Shown here: positions 10,062 to 20,050 of the stretch, piece after piece
How positions within the stretch are numbered: position 1 is the stretch's first letter
How the letters are laid out: every line of letters begins with the position of its first letter
Assembly (NCBI GenBank): GCA_024684035.1
Contig: JAIKXQ010000018.1
Location: 1-64,000, forward strand
Reading direction: 5' to 3'
From: Eubacterium sp.
GTDB taxonomy: Bacteria > Bacillota > Clostridia > Lachnospirales > Lachnospiraceae
DNA length: 64,000 nt
The notes under the pieces: generated by a model
Told to the model about the DNA's origin: nothing
What the model saw: only the letters and a program-made list of their open reading frames with translations
The model's database searches: none
Made by a program: the position numbers and the translations under genes

Positions 10062-11216
10062 ATGAGTGAATTAAGACTGCACAGACTTGGCCGTGAAAGT
10101 CAGAACGATCAGCGGTTTACCATGCTTGTAGAGCAGAGCACAAAGCTTCAGGATGGAGGCGCTGCCGCAGTAGGAAATATCAGAGGAACTGTCCGTACGG
10201 GAGATGAGGTATATATGTATCTCGTGAACGGAAAAATCGCGAAGGCGACGGTGACCAGTCTCGGCAAGGACGGTGCTGTGAAAGAAGAACTGACGGATGA
10301 GAGAGGCGTCATCGGTTTCGTCGAGGCCGGGATTGAGTCTATCCCGGTTTATTCTGTTCTCAGCAATGTGGAACCTCAGCTGAAAGCAGATCCGACGAAA
10401 CCGGCGGAAAACGCGTATCTTCGCGGCTTGATTGCGGAGTTCAGGGAGCTCTGCGGCAAGAGCGAGTTTCTCAATCTGATGGTTGGAGAGGCCGCGCATG
10501 CGCACTATCTGGTTCCCTGTGCTGTCGGAGAACAGGACGCTGAGAAAGGAACGAAGATTTCCTTCCCGTCTCTTCCCAGCAGAGATAATGAGAACCGTGC
10601 GGTTCTCCCGGTGTTTACCGATGCCGGAGCACTCGGACGCTGGGTATCACTGTTTGAGCATGCCCAGGGAGATCAGACGACAACGGCCATTGCCTTCCCG
10701 GATGTGCTTTCCATCACAGGTGCGGATAAGGCCGGGGCAGAGACAATCTACGACGGAGCGGTGATCAATCCCTTTGGTCCTCATACGCTTTTCCTGCCGA
10801 TGGATCTGCTGCGAGACATTTACGGCTCACCGGCATATCAGAGAGAATTTGTCCGGGGAGAAAACGGCGTTTCCATGAAAGAACACCGGGATGAGCAGGG
10901 CGGAAACAATCAGATGCTTGTGGGAAAACCGGACGACAACAATGAGACGAAAATGATCCGTGAGCAACTCAGGAAATATGTGGACGGACACGAGGAGGTT
11001 GGAAAAATCTGGTTGTTGGAGAAGATTACTCCGGCAGAAGAGAAGTCCTATTTAGTAGTGGTGGATGTGAAGGAAGACCTCATGAAGGAGACTTTTGAGG
11101 GAATCTATCACAACATTGAGCGCTATGCCGTGAATGTGAGCGGTGTGGATTTTGCCAGATATGAGAAAATCAAAGAATCGCTGGGTGATATTCTCACGGA
11201 GAATCAGCCGGTATAA
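10062..11216 (+). CDS. SseB-family protein with an N-terminal EF-Tu domain-II-like beta-barrel
   Basis: N-terminus GAAAVGNIRGTVRTGDEVYMYLVNGKIAKATVTSLGKDG...GVIGFVEAGIESIPVYSVLSN resembles translational GTPase domain II; the remainder (RAVLPVFTDAGALGRW...NPFGPHTLFLPMDLL...) resembles SseB N- and C-domains. Confidence 0.7.
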   Translation: MSELRLHRLGRESQNDQRFTMLVEQSTKLQDGGAAAVGNIRGTVRTGDEVYMYLVNGKIAKATVTSLGKDGAVKEELTDERGVIGFVEAGIESIPVYSVLSNVEPQLKADPTKPAENAYLRGLIAEFRELCGKSEFLNLMVGEAAHAHYLVPCAVGEQDAEKGTKISFPSLPSRDNENRAVLPVFTDAGALGRWVSLFEHAQGDQTTTAIAFPDVLSITGADKAGAETIYDGAVINPFGPHTLFLPMDLLRDIYGSPAYQREFVRGENGVSMKEHRDEQGGNNQMLVGKPDDNNETKMIREQLRKYVDGHEEVGKIWLLEKITPAEEKSYLVVVDVKEDLMKETFEGIYHNIERYAVNVSGVDFARYEKIKESLGDILTENQPV

Positions 11217-11228
11217 GAGTGAAAAAAA

Positions 11229-11259
11229 GGGAGTCGACATGTGTCGGCTCCTCTTTTTT
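11229..11259. terminator. Bidirectional terminator between convergent genes
   Basis: A-tract, GAGTCGAC-ATGT-GTCGGCTC hairpin, T-tract. Confidence 0.75.
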
Positions 11260-12032
11260 CACGGGCGATTTTTCCGGTAGATCGTCAGCATTCCCTTGAG
11301 CTGAAGATCCGGGTCGTAGATCACATCCCGGTTGATCCAGGGAAGAACGAGCTGTCCAAGCCCCCCGGTGATGATGAATTTTATGCCCTCCAGATCAGGC
11401 ATCCGGGAGAGCCGTCCGGCGGTTCCGTCGATCATGATTCCCGTGGAGGCTACGCTGCCGCTGATCATATTGGCGACGGTGTCGGTTCCAAGGAGACTGT
11501 CTGTGGCCTCCGGGCTCAATTGCGGAAGCTGGGAAGTGTGTTCGGCCAGGGCAGTAAGGCTCAGCTGAACGCCGGCAGAGATCATTCCGCCGATGAATTC
11601 GTGATTCCGGTCGATGACGGAAAGGGTAGTGGCTGTGCCGAGATCCCAGATCGCGGCCGGGCCTTTGTAGAAGGCTGCCGCCGCGGCCATATCCACGATT
11701 CTGTCAGAACCCAGTGTGGTTTCGTCATAGCGGCCGGTTCCGATCCCGCTGGAAAGTGTAGGGTTCATGATCATGACCGGTTTTCCGGTGATCGCCTCCA
11801 GAGCCTGAGCCAGTGTGGAACTGAGTTCCGGAACAACGGAGGAAAGTATGGAACCGTCAATTTCGTCTGCGGAAATCCGGTTTTTGAGGAGACGCTTGCG
11901 AAGGGCGGCCGTCATGGACGGAAGTGTCCACTTGCTTCTGGTTTCCAGGCGTTCCTGCATTTCCTTGGAGTCGTTTTCAAAACTGGCGATGACGATATTG
12001 GTATTACCGATGTCTGCGGTGATTACTTTCAT
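11259..12032 (-). CDS. coaX: Type III pantothenate kinase
   Basis: MKVITADIGNTNIVIASFE, GSDRIVDMAAAAAFYKGPAAIWDLGTATTLSVID, GGMISAGVQLSLTALAEHTSQLP. Confidence 0.95.
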   Translation of the reverse strand: MKVITADIGNTNIVIASFENDSKEMQERLETRSKWTLPSMTAALRKRLLKNRISADEIDGSILSSVVPELSSTLAQALEAITGKPVMIMNPTLSSGIGTGRYDETTLGSDRIVDMAAAAAFYKGPAAIWDLGTATTLSVIDRNHEFIGGMISAGVQLSLTALAEHTSQLPQLSPEATDSLLGTDTVANMISGSVASTGIMIDGTAGRLSRMPDLEGIKFIITGGLGQLVLPWINRDVIYDPDLQLKGMLTIYRKNRP

Positions 12033-12320
12033 TATGAATATCCTGCTTTTCTATAGGCTGCTGTTCCCGATCCGGTCAAAAATGAGACACAGGGATACAG
12101 CGCGAATGGCATCTTTTATATTATAGGCAGTGCATTCCGTTTTTTCAATAACATCCGGCTTTGTCGGCCTGTGAACGGAAGGCCTTCTATGGTATACTGC
12201 TTGAGGAAAGAATCTTTCGGAAAGCAGACCTTGTCTGTTTTTCCGTATAACGTAAAAAATATATGAAGAACGGTGGAGCTCCGGGGATCCGGACAGCTCC
12301 CGGCTGTGAAAAGAGGAATT

Positions 12321-13538
12321 ATGTTAAAGGAGAAAAATGTACTCCTGGGTGTCACAGGAGGAATTGCGGCATACAAAGCGTGCGAGCTGGCCTCTGCGCT
12401 TGTGAAACAGCATGCGGATGTCAATGTGATTATGACAAAGAACGCGACGGAGTTTGTGGCGCCGCTGACGTTCGATGCGCTTACACATAACCGGACGGTG
12501 ACGGATACGTTTGACCGGATGCACTCCTACGAGATTGAGCATATCTCTCTGGCGGAGAAAGCGGATGTGATCGTCATTGCCCCGGCCAGTGCCAATGTCA
12601 TCGCGAAGCTTGCCAATGGCCTGGCAGATGATATGCTCACAACTACTGTACTGGCCAGCAGGGCAGTGAAACTCATCGCGCCTGCCATGAATACGAATAT
12701 GTACGAGAACCCGGTGACGCAGCACAATCTGGAGGTGCTGAAAGGTTACGGGTGGGAGATCATCGGACCGGACTCCGGAAGACTGGCCTGCGGAACAACA
12801 GGCCGCGGAAAAATGGTATCTCCGGAGCGGCTGCTGGATGCCGTGGAGCACGCAATTGCTCATGAGAAGGATATGGCAGGGGTGAAACTGATGGTAACTG
12901 CAGGTCCCACACAGGAGGCGGTGGATCCGGTCAGATATCTGACCAATCACTCCAGCGGAAAAATGGGCTACGCCATTGCCACGGCGGCGGCCAGAAGAGG
13001 GGCGGAGGTTACGCTTGTATCCGGAAGGACTGGTCTGGATCGTCCCGGCTATATGGAAGTGGTGGACGTGGTATCCGCCGGGGATATGTATGAGGCGGTG
13101 ACGGCACGGGCAGAGGGAATGGATATGATCGTCAAGGCAGCGGCCGTTGCGGATTTCCGTCCGGCGGTCTGCGCCGAGGACAAGATCAAGAAGACCGGCA
13201 CAGAGGAAGACGCTACCATTGCCCTGGAGCGGACAGATGATATTCTGGCCTGGCTCGGCGCGCACAAAGGGGCGGAGCAGGTTCTCTGCGGTTTTTCAAT
13301 GGAGACGAAGGATATGCTGGAGAACTCCCGCAGGAAACTTACGAAGAAGAATCTGGATATCATTGCCGCGAACAATCTGAAGGAGGCCGGAGCCGGATTC
13401 CGGGTGGATACCAATCTTCTGACGCTGATCCGGCCGGAGGAGGAGAAGGTTCTTCCGCTGATGACAAAATACGAGGCAGCCAACGTTCTTTTGGATGAGC
13501 TGATGCGGATACGAAAAGAAAAACGGTCTCTTCGTTGA
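12321..13538 (+). CDS. coaBC: Bifunctional phosphopantothenoylcysteine decarboxylase / phosphopantothenate-cysteine ligase
   Basis: VLLGVTGGIAAYKACELASALVK, APAMNTNMYENP, VTAGPTQEAVDPVRYLTNHSSGKMGYAIA. Confidence 0.95.
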   Translation: MLKEKNVLLGVTGGIAAYKACELASALVKQHADVNVIMTKNATEFVAPLTFDALTHNRTVTDTFDRMHSYEIEHISLAEKADVIVIAPASANVIAKLANGLADDMLTTTVLASRAVKLIAPAMNTNMYENPVTQHNLEVLKGYGWEIIGPDSGRLACGTTGRGKMVSPERLLDAVEHAIAHEKDMAGVKLMVTAGPTQEAVDPVRYLTNHSSGKMGYAIATAAARRGAEVTLVSGRTGLDRPGYMEVVDVVSAGDMYEAVTARAEGMDMIVKAAAVADFRPAVCAEDKIKKTGTEEDATIALERTDDILAWLGAHKGAEQVLCGFSMETKDMLENSRRKLTKKNLDIIAANNLKEAGAGFRVDTNLLTLIRPEEEKVLPLMTKYEAANVLLDELMRIRKEKRSLR

Positions 13539-13621
13539 CAAGCAAAGAAAATCGCGTGAAAATGGGAAATGGCTGTAGAGCCGGAAAGTTAAGTATCGGG
13601 TTATAAATCAGGAGGTCAAAC

Positions 13622-14797
13622 ATGGATTACAACAAGGCGGCACTGGAACTGCATGAGAGCAATCAGGGTAAAATCAGCGTAGTATCAAAGGTAAAGGTCA
13701 AAACCAGAGATGATCTGAGCACGGCCTACACGCCGGGAGTTGCGGAACCCTGCCGGAAAATCAGAGACAATAAGGCTGATGTATACAAGTATACAGCCAA
13801 GGGAAACCTTGTTGCAGTCGTAACCGACGGAACAGCTGTGCTGGGACTTGGCGATATCGGTCCGGAGGCCGGACTTCCTGTTATGGAGGGGAAGGCAGTC
13901 CTTTTCAAGGAGTTCGGAGGCGTAGACGCATTTCCGATCTGCCTGGATACCAAAGATGTAGATGAAATTGTAGAGACAGTCAAGAGAATCGCGCCGACCT
14001 TCGGAGGAATCAATCTGGAGGATATTTCCGCACCGAGATGTTTTGAGATCGAGCGCAGACTGAAAGAAGAGCTGGATATCCCTGTCTTCCATGATGATCA
14101 GCACGGAACAGCCATCGTTGTTTCCGCCGGAATCATGGGTGCTCTCCGTCTGGTAAAAAAAGACATTCATGACATCACGGTAGTCATCAACGGAGCCGGA
14201 AGCGCGGGAATCTCCATCTGCCGGCTGCTTCTGGAACTTGGCGTGGGCAATGCCATCCTCGTAGACCGCCAGGGAATCCTTGCAGAGGGCGAAGACTGGA
14301 TGAATGAAGCACAGGCGGAGATGGCCGGAAAGACAAACCGTAATCAGCTTCACGGCAGCCTTGCGGATGCGATGAAGGGGGCGGACGCCTTTGTCGGTGT
14401 ATCGGCGCCGAATGTGGTATCGGCAGAGATGGTCAGCGCCATGGCAGAGGACGCCATTGTTTTTGCCATGGCGAATCCGACGCCGGAGATCATGCCTGAT
14501 GAGGCGAAAAAAGGTGGCGCCCGTGTGGTTGCCACAGGAAGAAGCGATTTCCCGAATCAGATCAACAATGTACTTGTATTCCCCGGTGTCTTCCGCGGAG
14601 CGCTTGACGCCCAGGCGACAGACATTACAGAGGGCATGAAGCTGGCGGCTGTACACGCCATCGCGAATCTCATTCCGGATGAGGAGTTAAATGAGGACTA
14701 CATCATTCCGGGAGCCTTTGATGAGCGCGTTGCGGAAGCTGTTGCCGACGCTGTAGAAGCAGAGGCAATCAAAGAGGGAATCTCAAAACGTAAGTGA
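13622..14797 (+). CDS. NAD(P)-dependent malic enzyme
   Basis: [52 protein letters not shown]. Confidence 0.95.
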   Translation: MDYNKAALELHESNQGKISVVSKVKVKTRDDLSTAYTPGVAEPCRKIRDNKADVYKYTAKGNLVAVVTDGTAVLGLGDIGPEAGLPVMEGKAVLFKEFGGVDAFPICLDTKDVDEIVETVKRIAPTFGGINLEDISAPRCFEIERRLKEELDIPVFHDDQHGTAIVVSAGIMGALRLVKKDIHDITVVINGAGSAGISICRLLLELGVGNAILVDRQGILAEGEDWMNEAQAEMAGKTNRNQLHGSLADAMKGADAFVGVSAPNVVSAEMVSAMAEDAIVFAMANPTPEIMPDEAKKGGARVVATGRSDFPNQINNVLVFPGVFRGALDAQATDITEGMKLAAVHAIANLIPDEELNEDYIIPGAFDERVAEAVADAVEAEAIKEGISKRK

Positions 14798-14821
14798 TAC
14801 TGGTGACTGTGTGATTTATAT

Positions 14822-14864
14822 TCCGCCGCCGGCTCCCGAAAATGGGGCAGGCGGCGGATTTTGC
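14822..14864 (+). terminator. Rho-independent terminator
   Basis: TCCGCCGCCGGCTCCC / GGGGCAGGCGGCGGA hairpin followed by TTTT. Confidence 0.7.
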
Positions 14865-14923
14865 GCATTGACTGTCAAAGCGGATAGGGGCCTATCCGAT
14901 GGTAAATACGGGAGGAGGCAGGT

Positions 14924-16915
14924 ATGCTTCTTGAAATCAGGGACGGCAGCGTCAGCCGACAGGGACAGCCGGTACTCTCTCATTTTTGCTTTGAAATCCG
15001 GGGCACGGAGAAGATTGCCGTGGTGGGACGGAACGGAGCGGGAAAGACAACATTGCTGGAAGCCCTGTACGGAAGTATCGACATTGAGCTGAATGAGAAA
15101 AACCGGGAATCCGGGATAAAAAAAGCCCGTGCTTTCACGGTTGGAATGCTGGGGCAGCAGACCGGAGAGGCGGATGAGCGAACGGTATCTGTCTGTGCGG
15201 AGGAGGCGATTCTCTCCGGAAAAAGTGATGAATTCCGATTTTCGGAGGAGCGGTTTGTCCGCGAGCGCGAGTTCGTTCAGATGTTCACCAGGCTCGGATT
15301 TCCAAAGAGTGACTGTGAGAAAAAACTCTGTGAATTCTCCGGCGGTGAGCTGGTGAAAATCCGGTTGATCCTTTTGTTTCTGGCCCGCCCGGATGTGCTA
15401 ATCCTGGATGAACCAACGAACCATCTGGATCTCGTGTCTGTGGAGTGGCTGGAACAGTGCGTCAGAGACTATCCGGGAGCTGTGGTCATGGTCTCCCACG
15501 ACCGCTTCTTTCTGGATCGGACGGCAGAGGTTGTCTGGGAGGTGAGAAGCGGAAAACTGATCCGCTATCCCGGCAATTATACAGGATACAGAAAGCAGAA
15601 GATGGCCAATCTTGAGAAAGCGCGGAAAACCTGGGAGAGACAGCAGGATGAAATCCGCAAGCAGAAGGAGCTGATCGACAGGTTCCGGCATAAGCCCAGG
15701 AAGGCGGCTTTCGCGAGAGCGAGAAAGAAAATGCTGGAGAGAATGCAGCCGGTGGAAAAACCGGAGGAGGACGACGCGGTGATTCACACCGGCGATCTCC
15801 TCCCTCTTCGCAGGGGAAGTAAGTCGGTGTACACCTGTGAGCATCTGAAAATCGGCTACAGAGACCCTGTCCGGGAAATCTCCTTCCGCGTTCGCCGCGG
15901 ACAGAAGATAGGAATCATGGGGGCGAACGGCACCGGAAAGACCACCTTTCTTCGGACAATGGCCGGTGCGCTGGAACCCCTGGATGGAGAGCAGAGTCTG
16001 GGAGTCAATATAGACGTCGCGTATTTTAACCAGCAGTCGGCGGCCATCGAGTCGGAAGAACGGGTCATCGACTGGTTTCACAACCGTTTTCCGGCATTGC
16101 AGGAGAAAGAAATCCGCACCATACTCGCCGGTTATCTCTTTTATGGAAGAGATATGGGCAAGAAGGTGAGCAGCCTGTCCGGAGGAGAAAAGGCCAGACT
16201 GGTGCTGGCATCGCTACTCCAGAACAGACCCAACCTGCTGATCCTCGACGAGCCGACCAATCACATGGATATACCTGCCAAAGAGACACTGGAGTCTCTT
16301 CTGGTGAACTACCGGGGCACGATAGTCTTTGTGTCTCATGACAGATACTTTCTCAGTAAAGTGGCTGAAAACCTGCTGATCTTTGAGGGTGGAAAAAAGA
16401 ACGTCAGTTATTATCCCTTCGGATACAGACATTATCTGGAGCGGCGGGACAGAGTTCTTGCCGGTGATGATCCTGCTCTGGCAAGAGATGCCGAGAACCA
16501 GAGGCTGCTGGATGAGCTGCGGGCAGTTCCGAAAGGCGAGAGACACCGGATCCGGGAACTCTCCACAGAAGATGCCATTCTTTCCTGGGAATTTGAGCAG
16601 AATCATCGTGCAAGAGAAAAAGCGGAACAGTACTTCCGGAATCTCTGTGAGGCGAGGGAAAAAGAGCTTCAGAAGAGACGGGAAGTACCGCAGACTCTCG
16701 AGGAGTATATGCATCCGGAAAAAGGTGAGGCGCTTTCCGAAAGGACAGCGGATACCGGTTCTGCAGGGACATCAGAGGCGGAATGGGAACGACGGATTGA
16801 AGAGGCACGGGATGCCTGGACGGCCTCGCTGATTGAGTGGTATGAGATCTGGCTGGATACTCGTGAGGCGGCGAACGAGGGACAGGAAGCCTCGAGTGAT
16901 GAACACGAGTCCTGA
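14924..16915 (+). CDS. ABC-F family ATPase
   Basis: Two ATPase cassettes (GRNGAGKTT, GANGTGKTT), two LSGGE/FSGGE signatures, two DEPTNHLD/DEPTNHMD motifs, charged interdomain linker, no TM helices. Confidence 0.92.
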   Translation: MLLEIRDGSVSRQGQPVLSHFCFEIRGTEKIAVVGRNGAGKTTLLEALYGSIDIELNEKNRESGIKKARAFTVGMLGQQTGEADERTVSVCAEEAILSGKSDEFRFSEERFVREREFVQMFTRLGFPKSDCEKKLCEFSGGELVKIRLILLFLARPDVLILDEPTNHLDLVSVEWLEQCVRDYPGAVVMVSHDRFFLDRTAEVVWEVRSGKLIRYPGNYTGYRKQKMANLEKARKTWERQQDEIRKQKELIDRFRHKPRKAAFARARKKMLERMQPVEKPEEDDAVIHTGDLLPLRRGSKSVYTCEHLKIGYRDPVREISFRVRRGQKIGIMGANGTGKTTFLRTMAGALEPLDGEQSLGVNIDVAYFNQQSAAIESEERVIDWFHNRFPALQEKEIRTILAGYLFYGRDMGKKVSSLSGGEKARLVLASLLQNRPNLLILDEPTNHMDIPAKETLESLLVNYRGTIVFVSHDRYFLSKVAENLLIFEGGKKNVSYYPFGYRHYLERRDRVLAGDDPALARDAENQRLLDELRAVPKGERHRIRELSTEDAILSWEFEQNHRAREKAEQYFRNLCEAREKELQKRREVPQTLEEYMHPEKGEALSERTADTGSAGTSEAEWERRIEEARDAWTASLIEWYEIWLDTREAANEGQEASSDEHES

Positions 16916-16979
16916 AGACTGCTATTTTTCGGCGAAGCGTAAGAGAATTATATATGGAAGAAATATGTCGGTTCTTATG

Positions 16980-17030
16980 GGAGCGGCGGTTGCAGTGTGA
17001 GAGTACATTGCAACCGCCGCTCCTCTTTTT
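16980..17030 (+). terminator. Rho-independent terminator (15-bp perfect stem)
   Basis: GGAGCGGCGGTTGCA ... TGCAACCGCCGCTCC followed by TCTTTTT. Confidence 0.75.
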
Positions 17031-17074
17031 GCGGTATAAGGATTCGGGTGAGCTGGCGGAAGGAAGCAGAGGAT

Positions 17075-17141
17075 ACACGCGAACACGTCGCTCTCGTCCG
17101 CAGCGCTCCGCCGCCTATTGCTGGTGCTCCCGCAAAACTCG
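17075..17141 (-). repeat. Dispersed repeat family 1, copy 1 (inverted relative to copies 2 and 3)
   Basis: Reverse complement CGAGTTTTGCGGGAGCACCAGCAATAGGCGGCGGAGCGCTGCGGACGAGAGCGACGTGTTCGCGTGT matches copies at 27294-27380 and 60949-61035. A related block ACAGAGTGATGCAGCGCGGACCGAAGCGGAGCGTAGAC continues to about 17225. Confidence 0.85.
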
Positions 17142-17298
17142 TCCGCTTTGCTTTATGCCCTTCGGGCGATGTCCAAAGCGGGTCTACGCTCCGCTTCGGT
17201 CCGCGCTGCATCACTCTGTTTCCTTCCGCAATTCCGAATGGTTTCTGGCGAAAAAACAGATCCCGAGCGTTCAGAATGGTAGTTTTGCCTCCTGCAGG

Positions 17299-17316
17299 TT
17301 TCGACATATGTCGAAA
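17299..17316. promoter_or_regulatory. Perfect 18-bp palindrome, candidate operator upstream of the pilus operon
   Basis: TTTCGACATATGTCGAAA equals its own reverse complement. Confidence 0.45.
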
Positions 17317-17684
17317 TATAACGAAAACGAAGCGAAAGTGCCACGATTTCACAGAAATTATCGAGTGATAATATAAGAATATTTGGATAACTCTCATGGC
17401 GAAATGAGGCGGAAGAAGAGAAACGAAAAATATTTCCTGGAATCCATCAAAGTGAAAAAATTGACAGTCAATGCTACGGAATGCATTGCACTTTTGCATA
17501 AAACAATTTGCGCAGAAGAAATTTCGGTAAAAATGATCATCTGCCGGAAACCGAAATTGGCAAAAGAGCCAAAAAGTCACGCGGTAATAGTATTCAAGTG
17601 ACTATATGACGGTTGCGTGACGTTTTCGAAGTAACATTAGCACACGGTCAAAACAAAAGCATTTATATAAAAGAGTTGAGGCAT

Positions 17685-18353
17685 ATGAACGTAAGCGTAA
17701 ATGTACTGCATGCGGAAGACGAACAGGATCTTCTGAAAATGCTTGAATCTGAAAAAAGAAAAAACAGGGAACTGGAGAGAAAGCTTCATAAGATGTCGAA
17801 CCGGCCAAAAGTTGCTGAGACTGAGGCGGAAGGCGAGGGATACAAAGGTTGCTTTTACCGGATGTTCTTACAGACAACCGGTGTGCTGGTAGTTATAGCT
17901 GCCATCGCGGTGCTGATCGCAACACTGGTCACCCCGGCCTTCCGGATTTACGGAACATCCATGACGCCTACCCTGAAAGAGGGAGATGTGGTTCTTTCCG
18001 TGAGAACGACAAATTTCGACAGAGGTGATCTGGTTGCCTTTTACTTCAATAATAAGATTCTGGTGAAGCGAGTGATTGCTTTCCCGGGAGAATGGGTGGA
18101 TATCGACAGCGACGGAAACGTCACAGTAAACGGCACAAAGCTGGATGAGCCATACATTGAAGATCAGGCTCTCGGCGAGACAGATATTACATTTCCTTAT
18201 CAGGTACCTTCCGACCGGTATTTCGTTCTGGGAGATCACAGATCCACATCGATTGATTCCAGAAATACAACCATCGGATGCATCTCCAAGGAGATGATCG
18301 CAGGCAGGCTTCTGTTCAAGGTTTGGCCGATGAATCAGTTCAAGGCGTTTTGA
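17685..18353 (+). CDS. lepB: Signal peptidase I with N-terminal coiled-coil-like cytoplasmic extension (pilus-associated)
   Basis: YGTSMTPTLKEGDVVLS (catalytic Ser), NNKILVKRVIAFPGEWVDI (catalytic Lys), YFVLGDHRSTSIDSR; charged N-terminus DEQDLLKMLESEKRKNRELERKLHKM. Confidence 0.92.
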   Translation: MNVSVNVLHAEDEQDLLKMLESEKRKNRELERKLHKMSNRPKVAETEAEGEGYKGCFYRMFLQTTGVLVVIAAIAVLIATLVTPAFRIYGTSMTPTLKEGDVVLSVRTTNFDRGDLVAFYFNNKILVKRVIAFPGEWVDIDSDGNVTVNGTKLDEPYIEDQALGETDITFPYQVPSDRYFVLGDHRSTSIDSRNTTIGCISKEMIAGRLLFKVWPMNQFKAF

Positions 18354-18355
18354 TC

Positions 18356-18402
18356 AGGAATGAGGGGCTGAGGGAGTTGAAGTTCGCTTGCGCACTTTGA
18401 TC
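18356..18402 (+). repeat. Dispersed repeat family 2, copy D (partial)
   Basis: AGGAATGAGGGGCTGAGGGAGTTGAAGTTCGCTTGCGCACTTTGATC aligns with copies at 46672, 51618 and 58074. Confidence 0.75.
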
Positions 18403-18512
18403 GAAATAGCACTACAGACAATTACCGCACTGTCGTATAGAAACGACCCGCGGATAATTATAGATATATAAGAAACAAAATGAAGCTTTAATTTGGAGGA
18501 AGAAACGTAATT

Positions 18513-20009
18513 ATGAAGGCAAGAAACACATTAGTCAGTGCACTTCTCGCGGCAGTGGTAATGACAGCAGCAACAGGATTCGGCGCTTACATCGCTCCGG
18601 TTTCCGTTCTGGCAGAAACAAATCACAACAGCGGAACGATCACAGTAAACAAGGCTACAGATAATGAGACATACAACGTATATCAGATCCTGAAGTTGGA
18701 AAGTTACAACAAGGATGCTGGCGCATACGCATATAAGATCACAGATACATGGAAGGGCTTTGCCGCTACAGCAGAGGCACAGAAATTCTTCACAGTTGAC
18801 AATCAGGGTTATGTTAAATGGACAGGAGATACAGCCGACGCTTCCGTACAGTCTTTTGTAAAAGCAGCCCTTGCGTACGCAAAGGACAATGGCATTCAGC
18901 CCACACAGACAGCAACTGCTGCCAACGGTTCTGTAAGCTTCAGCGGACTGAACTACGGATATTACGCAGTGGATTCCTCCATCGGTTCTCTCTGCATGCT
19001 GGATTCCACAACTCCGAATATGAACATCAACGACAAGAACAAAGCAACATCCAACGATAAGCTTGTTTGGGAAGACGGTCATGGCTACCAGAGAATGAAC
19101 GACTCCTATATCGGGGGTATCGTTAAGTACAAGAGTACAATTGCTGTTGCTTCTGAGGGACCCAAGAATCTGTCTTTTCACGATAAGATGGAAGAGGGCC
19201 TTACCCTTGACGTAAGCAGTGTAACTGTAACAAAAGAGGGAAGTAATACACGTCTTGCAGAGGACACAGATTATAAGCTTACCACCGGCACAGCTGACGG
19301 CTGCACCTTTGAGATCGAGTTTACACAGGCATATACAGATACCCTGCAAGCCGGCGAAAAGCTGAACGTTGACTACAAAGCAACTCTCAACGAGAAGGCA
19401 AAAATTGACGGATCGAACGAGAACGAGTCTTACATCAAATACGGTAACAACACAACTACAAAGCCCAGCGTGACAAAGACCTACACCTGGTCCCTGGATG
19501 TATTTAAATACACAAACAAAAATGGTGAGAAGGCTCTCGCAGGCGCAGAGTTCACTCTGAAAAAAGCTGATGATAACTGGGAGGTAACAGGCGAGGCTCT
19601 TCATTTCACAAAGACAGGAGACGACACCTACCGCAATGACGCCAACGGTGCTTATGCATCCCTGACTACAGGCAACAGCGGAAAACTGAATCTTGAGGGA
19701 CTGGAGAGAGGAAACTATATCCTGGAGGAGATTAAAGCGCCGGACGGATACAATAAGCTCGAGAACCCGATCAAAGTAGTGATTGAAGCATCCCCTGTAT
19801 ATGAGACGTCAGAGCTTACATCCATCGTCAAGGTAGAGGATAAAGAGGTTGCCGACAGACTTGTGAAAGTTCTCAACGTGACAGGTACGAACCTGCCCAG
19901 CACCGGTGGAATGGGTACTACAGTGTTCTACCTTGTAGGAACAATTCTTGTCATCGGCGGAGGCATTGTCCTTGTAGCCCGCAAAAGAGCTTCTGTAATT
20001 AACGAATAA
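18513..20009 (+). CDS. Major pilin backbone subunit (isopeptide-forming, LPSTG sorting signal)
   Basis: Signal peptide; E-box-like RGNYILEEIKAPDGYNKL; C-terminal NLPSTGGMGTTVFYLVGTILVIGGGIVLVARKR. Confidence 0.92.
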   Translation: MKARNTLVSALLAAVVMTAATGFGAYIAPVSVLAETNHNSGTITVNKATDNETYNVYQILKLESYNKDAGAYAYKITDTWKGFAATAEAQKFFTVDNQGYVKWTGDTADASVQSFVKAALAYAKDNGIQPTQTATAANGSVSFSGLNYGYYAVDSSIGSLCMLDSTTPNMNINDKNKATSNDKLVWEDGHGYQRMNDSYIGGIVKYKSTIAVASEGPKNLSFHDKMEEGLTLDVSSVTVTKEGSNTRLAEDTDYKLTTGTADGCTFEIEFTQAYTDTLQAGEKLNVDYKATLNEKAKIDGSNENESYIKYGNNTTTKPSVTKTYTWSLDVFKYTNKNGEKALAGAEFTLKKADDNWEVTGEALHFTKTGDDTYRNDANGAYASLTTGNSGKLNLEGLERGNYILEEIKAPDGYNKLENPIKVVIEASPVYETSELTSIVKVEDKEVADRLVKVLNVTGTNLPSTGGMGTTVFYLVGTILVIGGGIVLVARKRASVINE

Positions 20010-20050
20010 TTCACGGGTTTTGTCCCGATAATATAGAAGAGACCTTTTTT

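Noticed and set aside
14924-16915. ABC-F protein as a definite antibiotic resistance determinant
   Set aside because: ABC-F membership is clear, but the subfamily cannot be assigned without alignment to ARE-type references.
16975-17580. ORFs overlapping repeat family 1 (also 27253-27441, 60616-61062, 60948-61196)
   Set aside because: They share short peptide stretches only because they translate the same DNA repeat in various frames and strands; no start/RBS support or domain.
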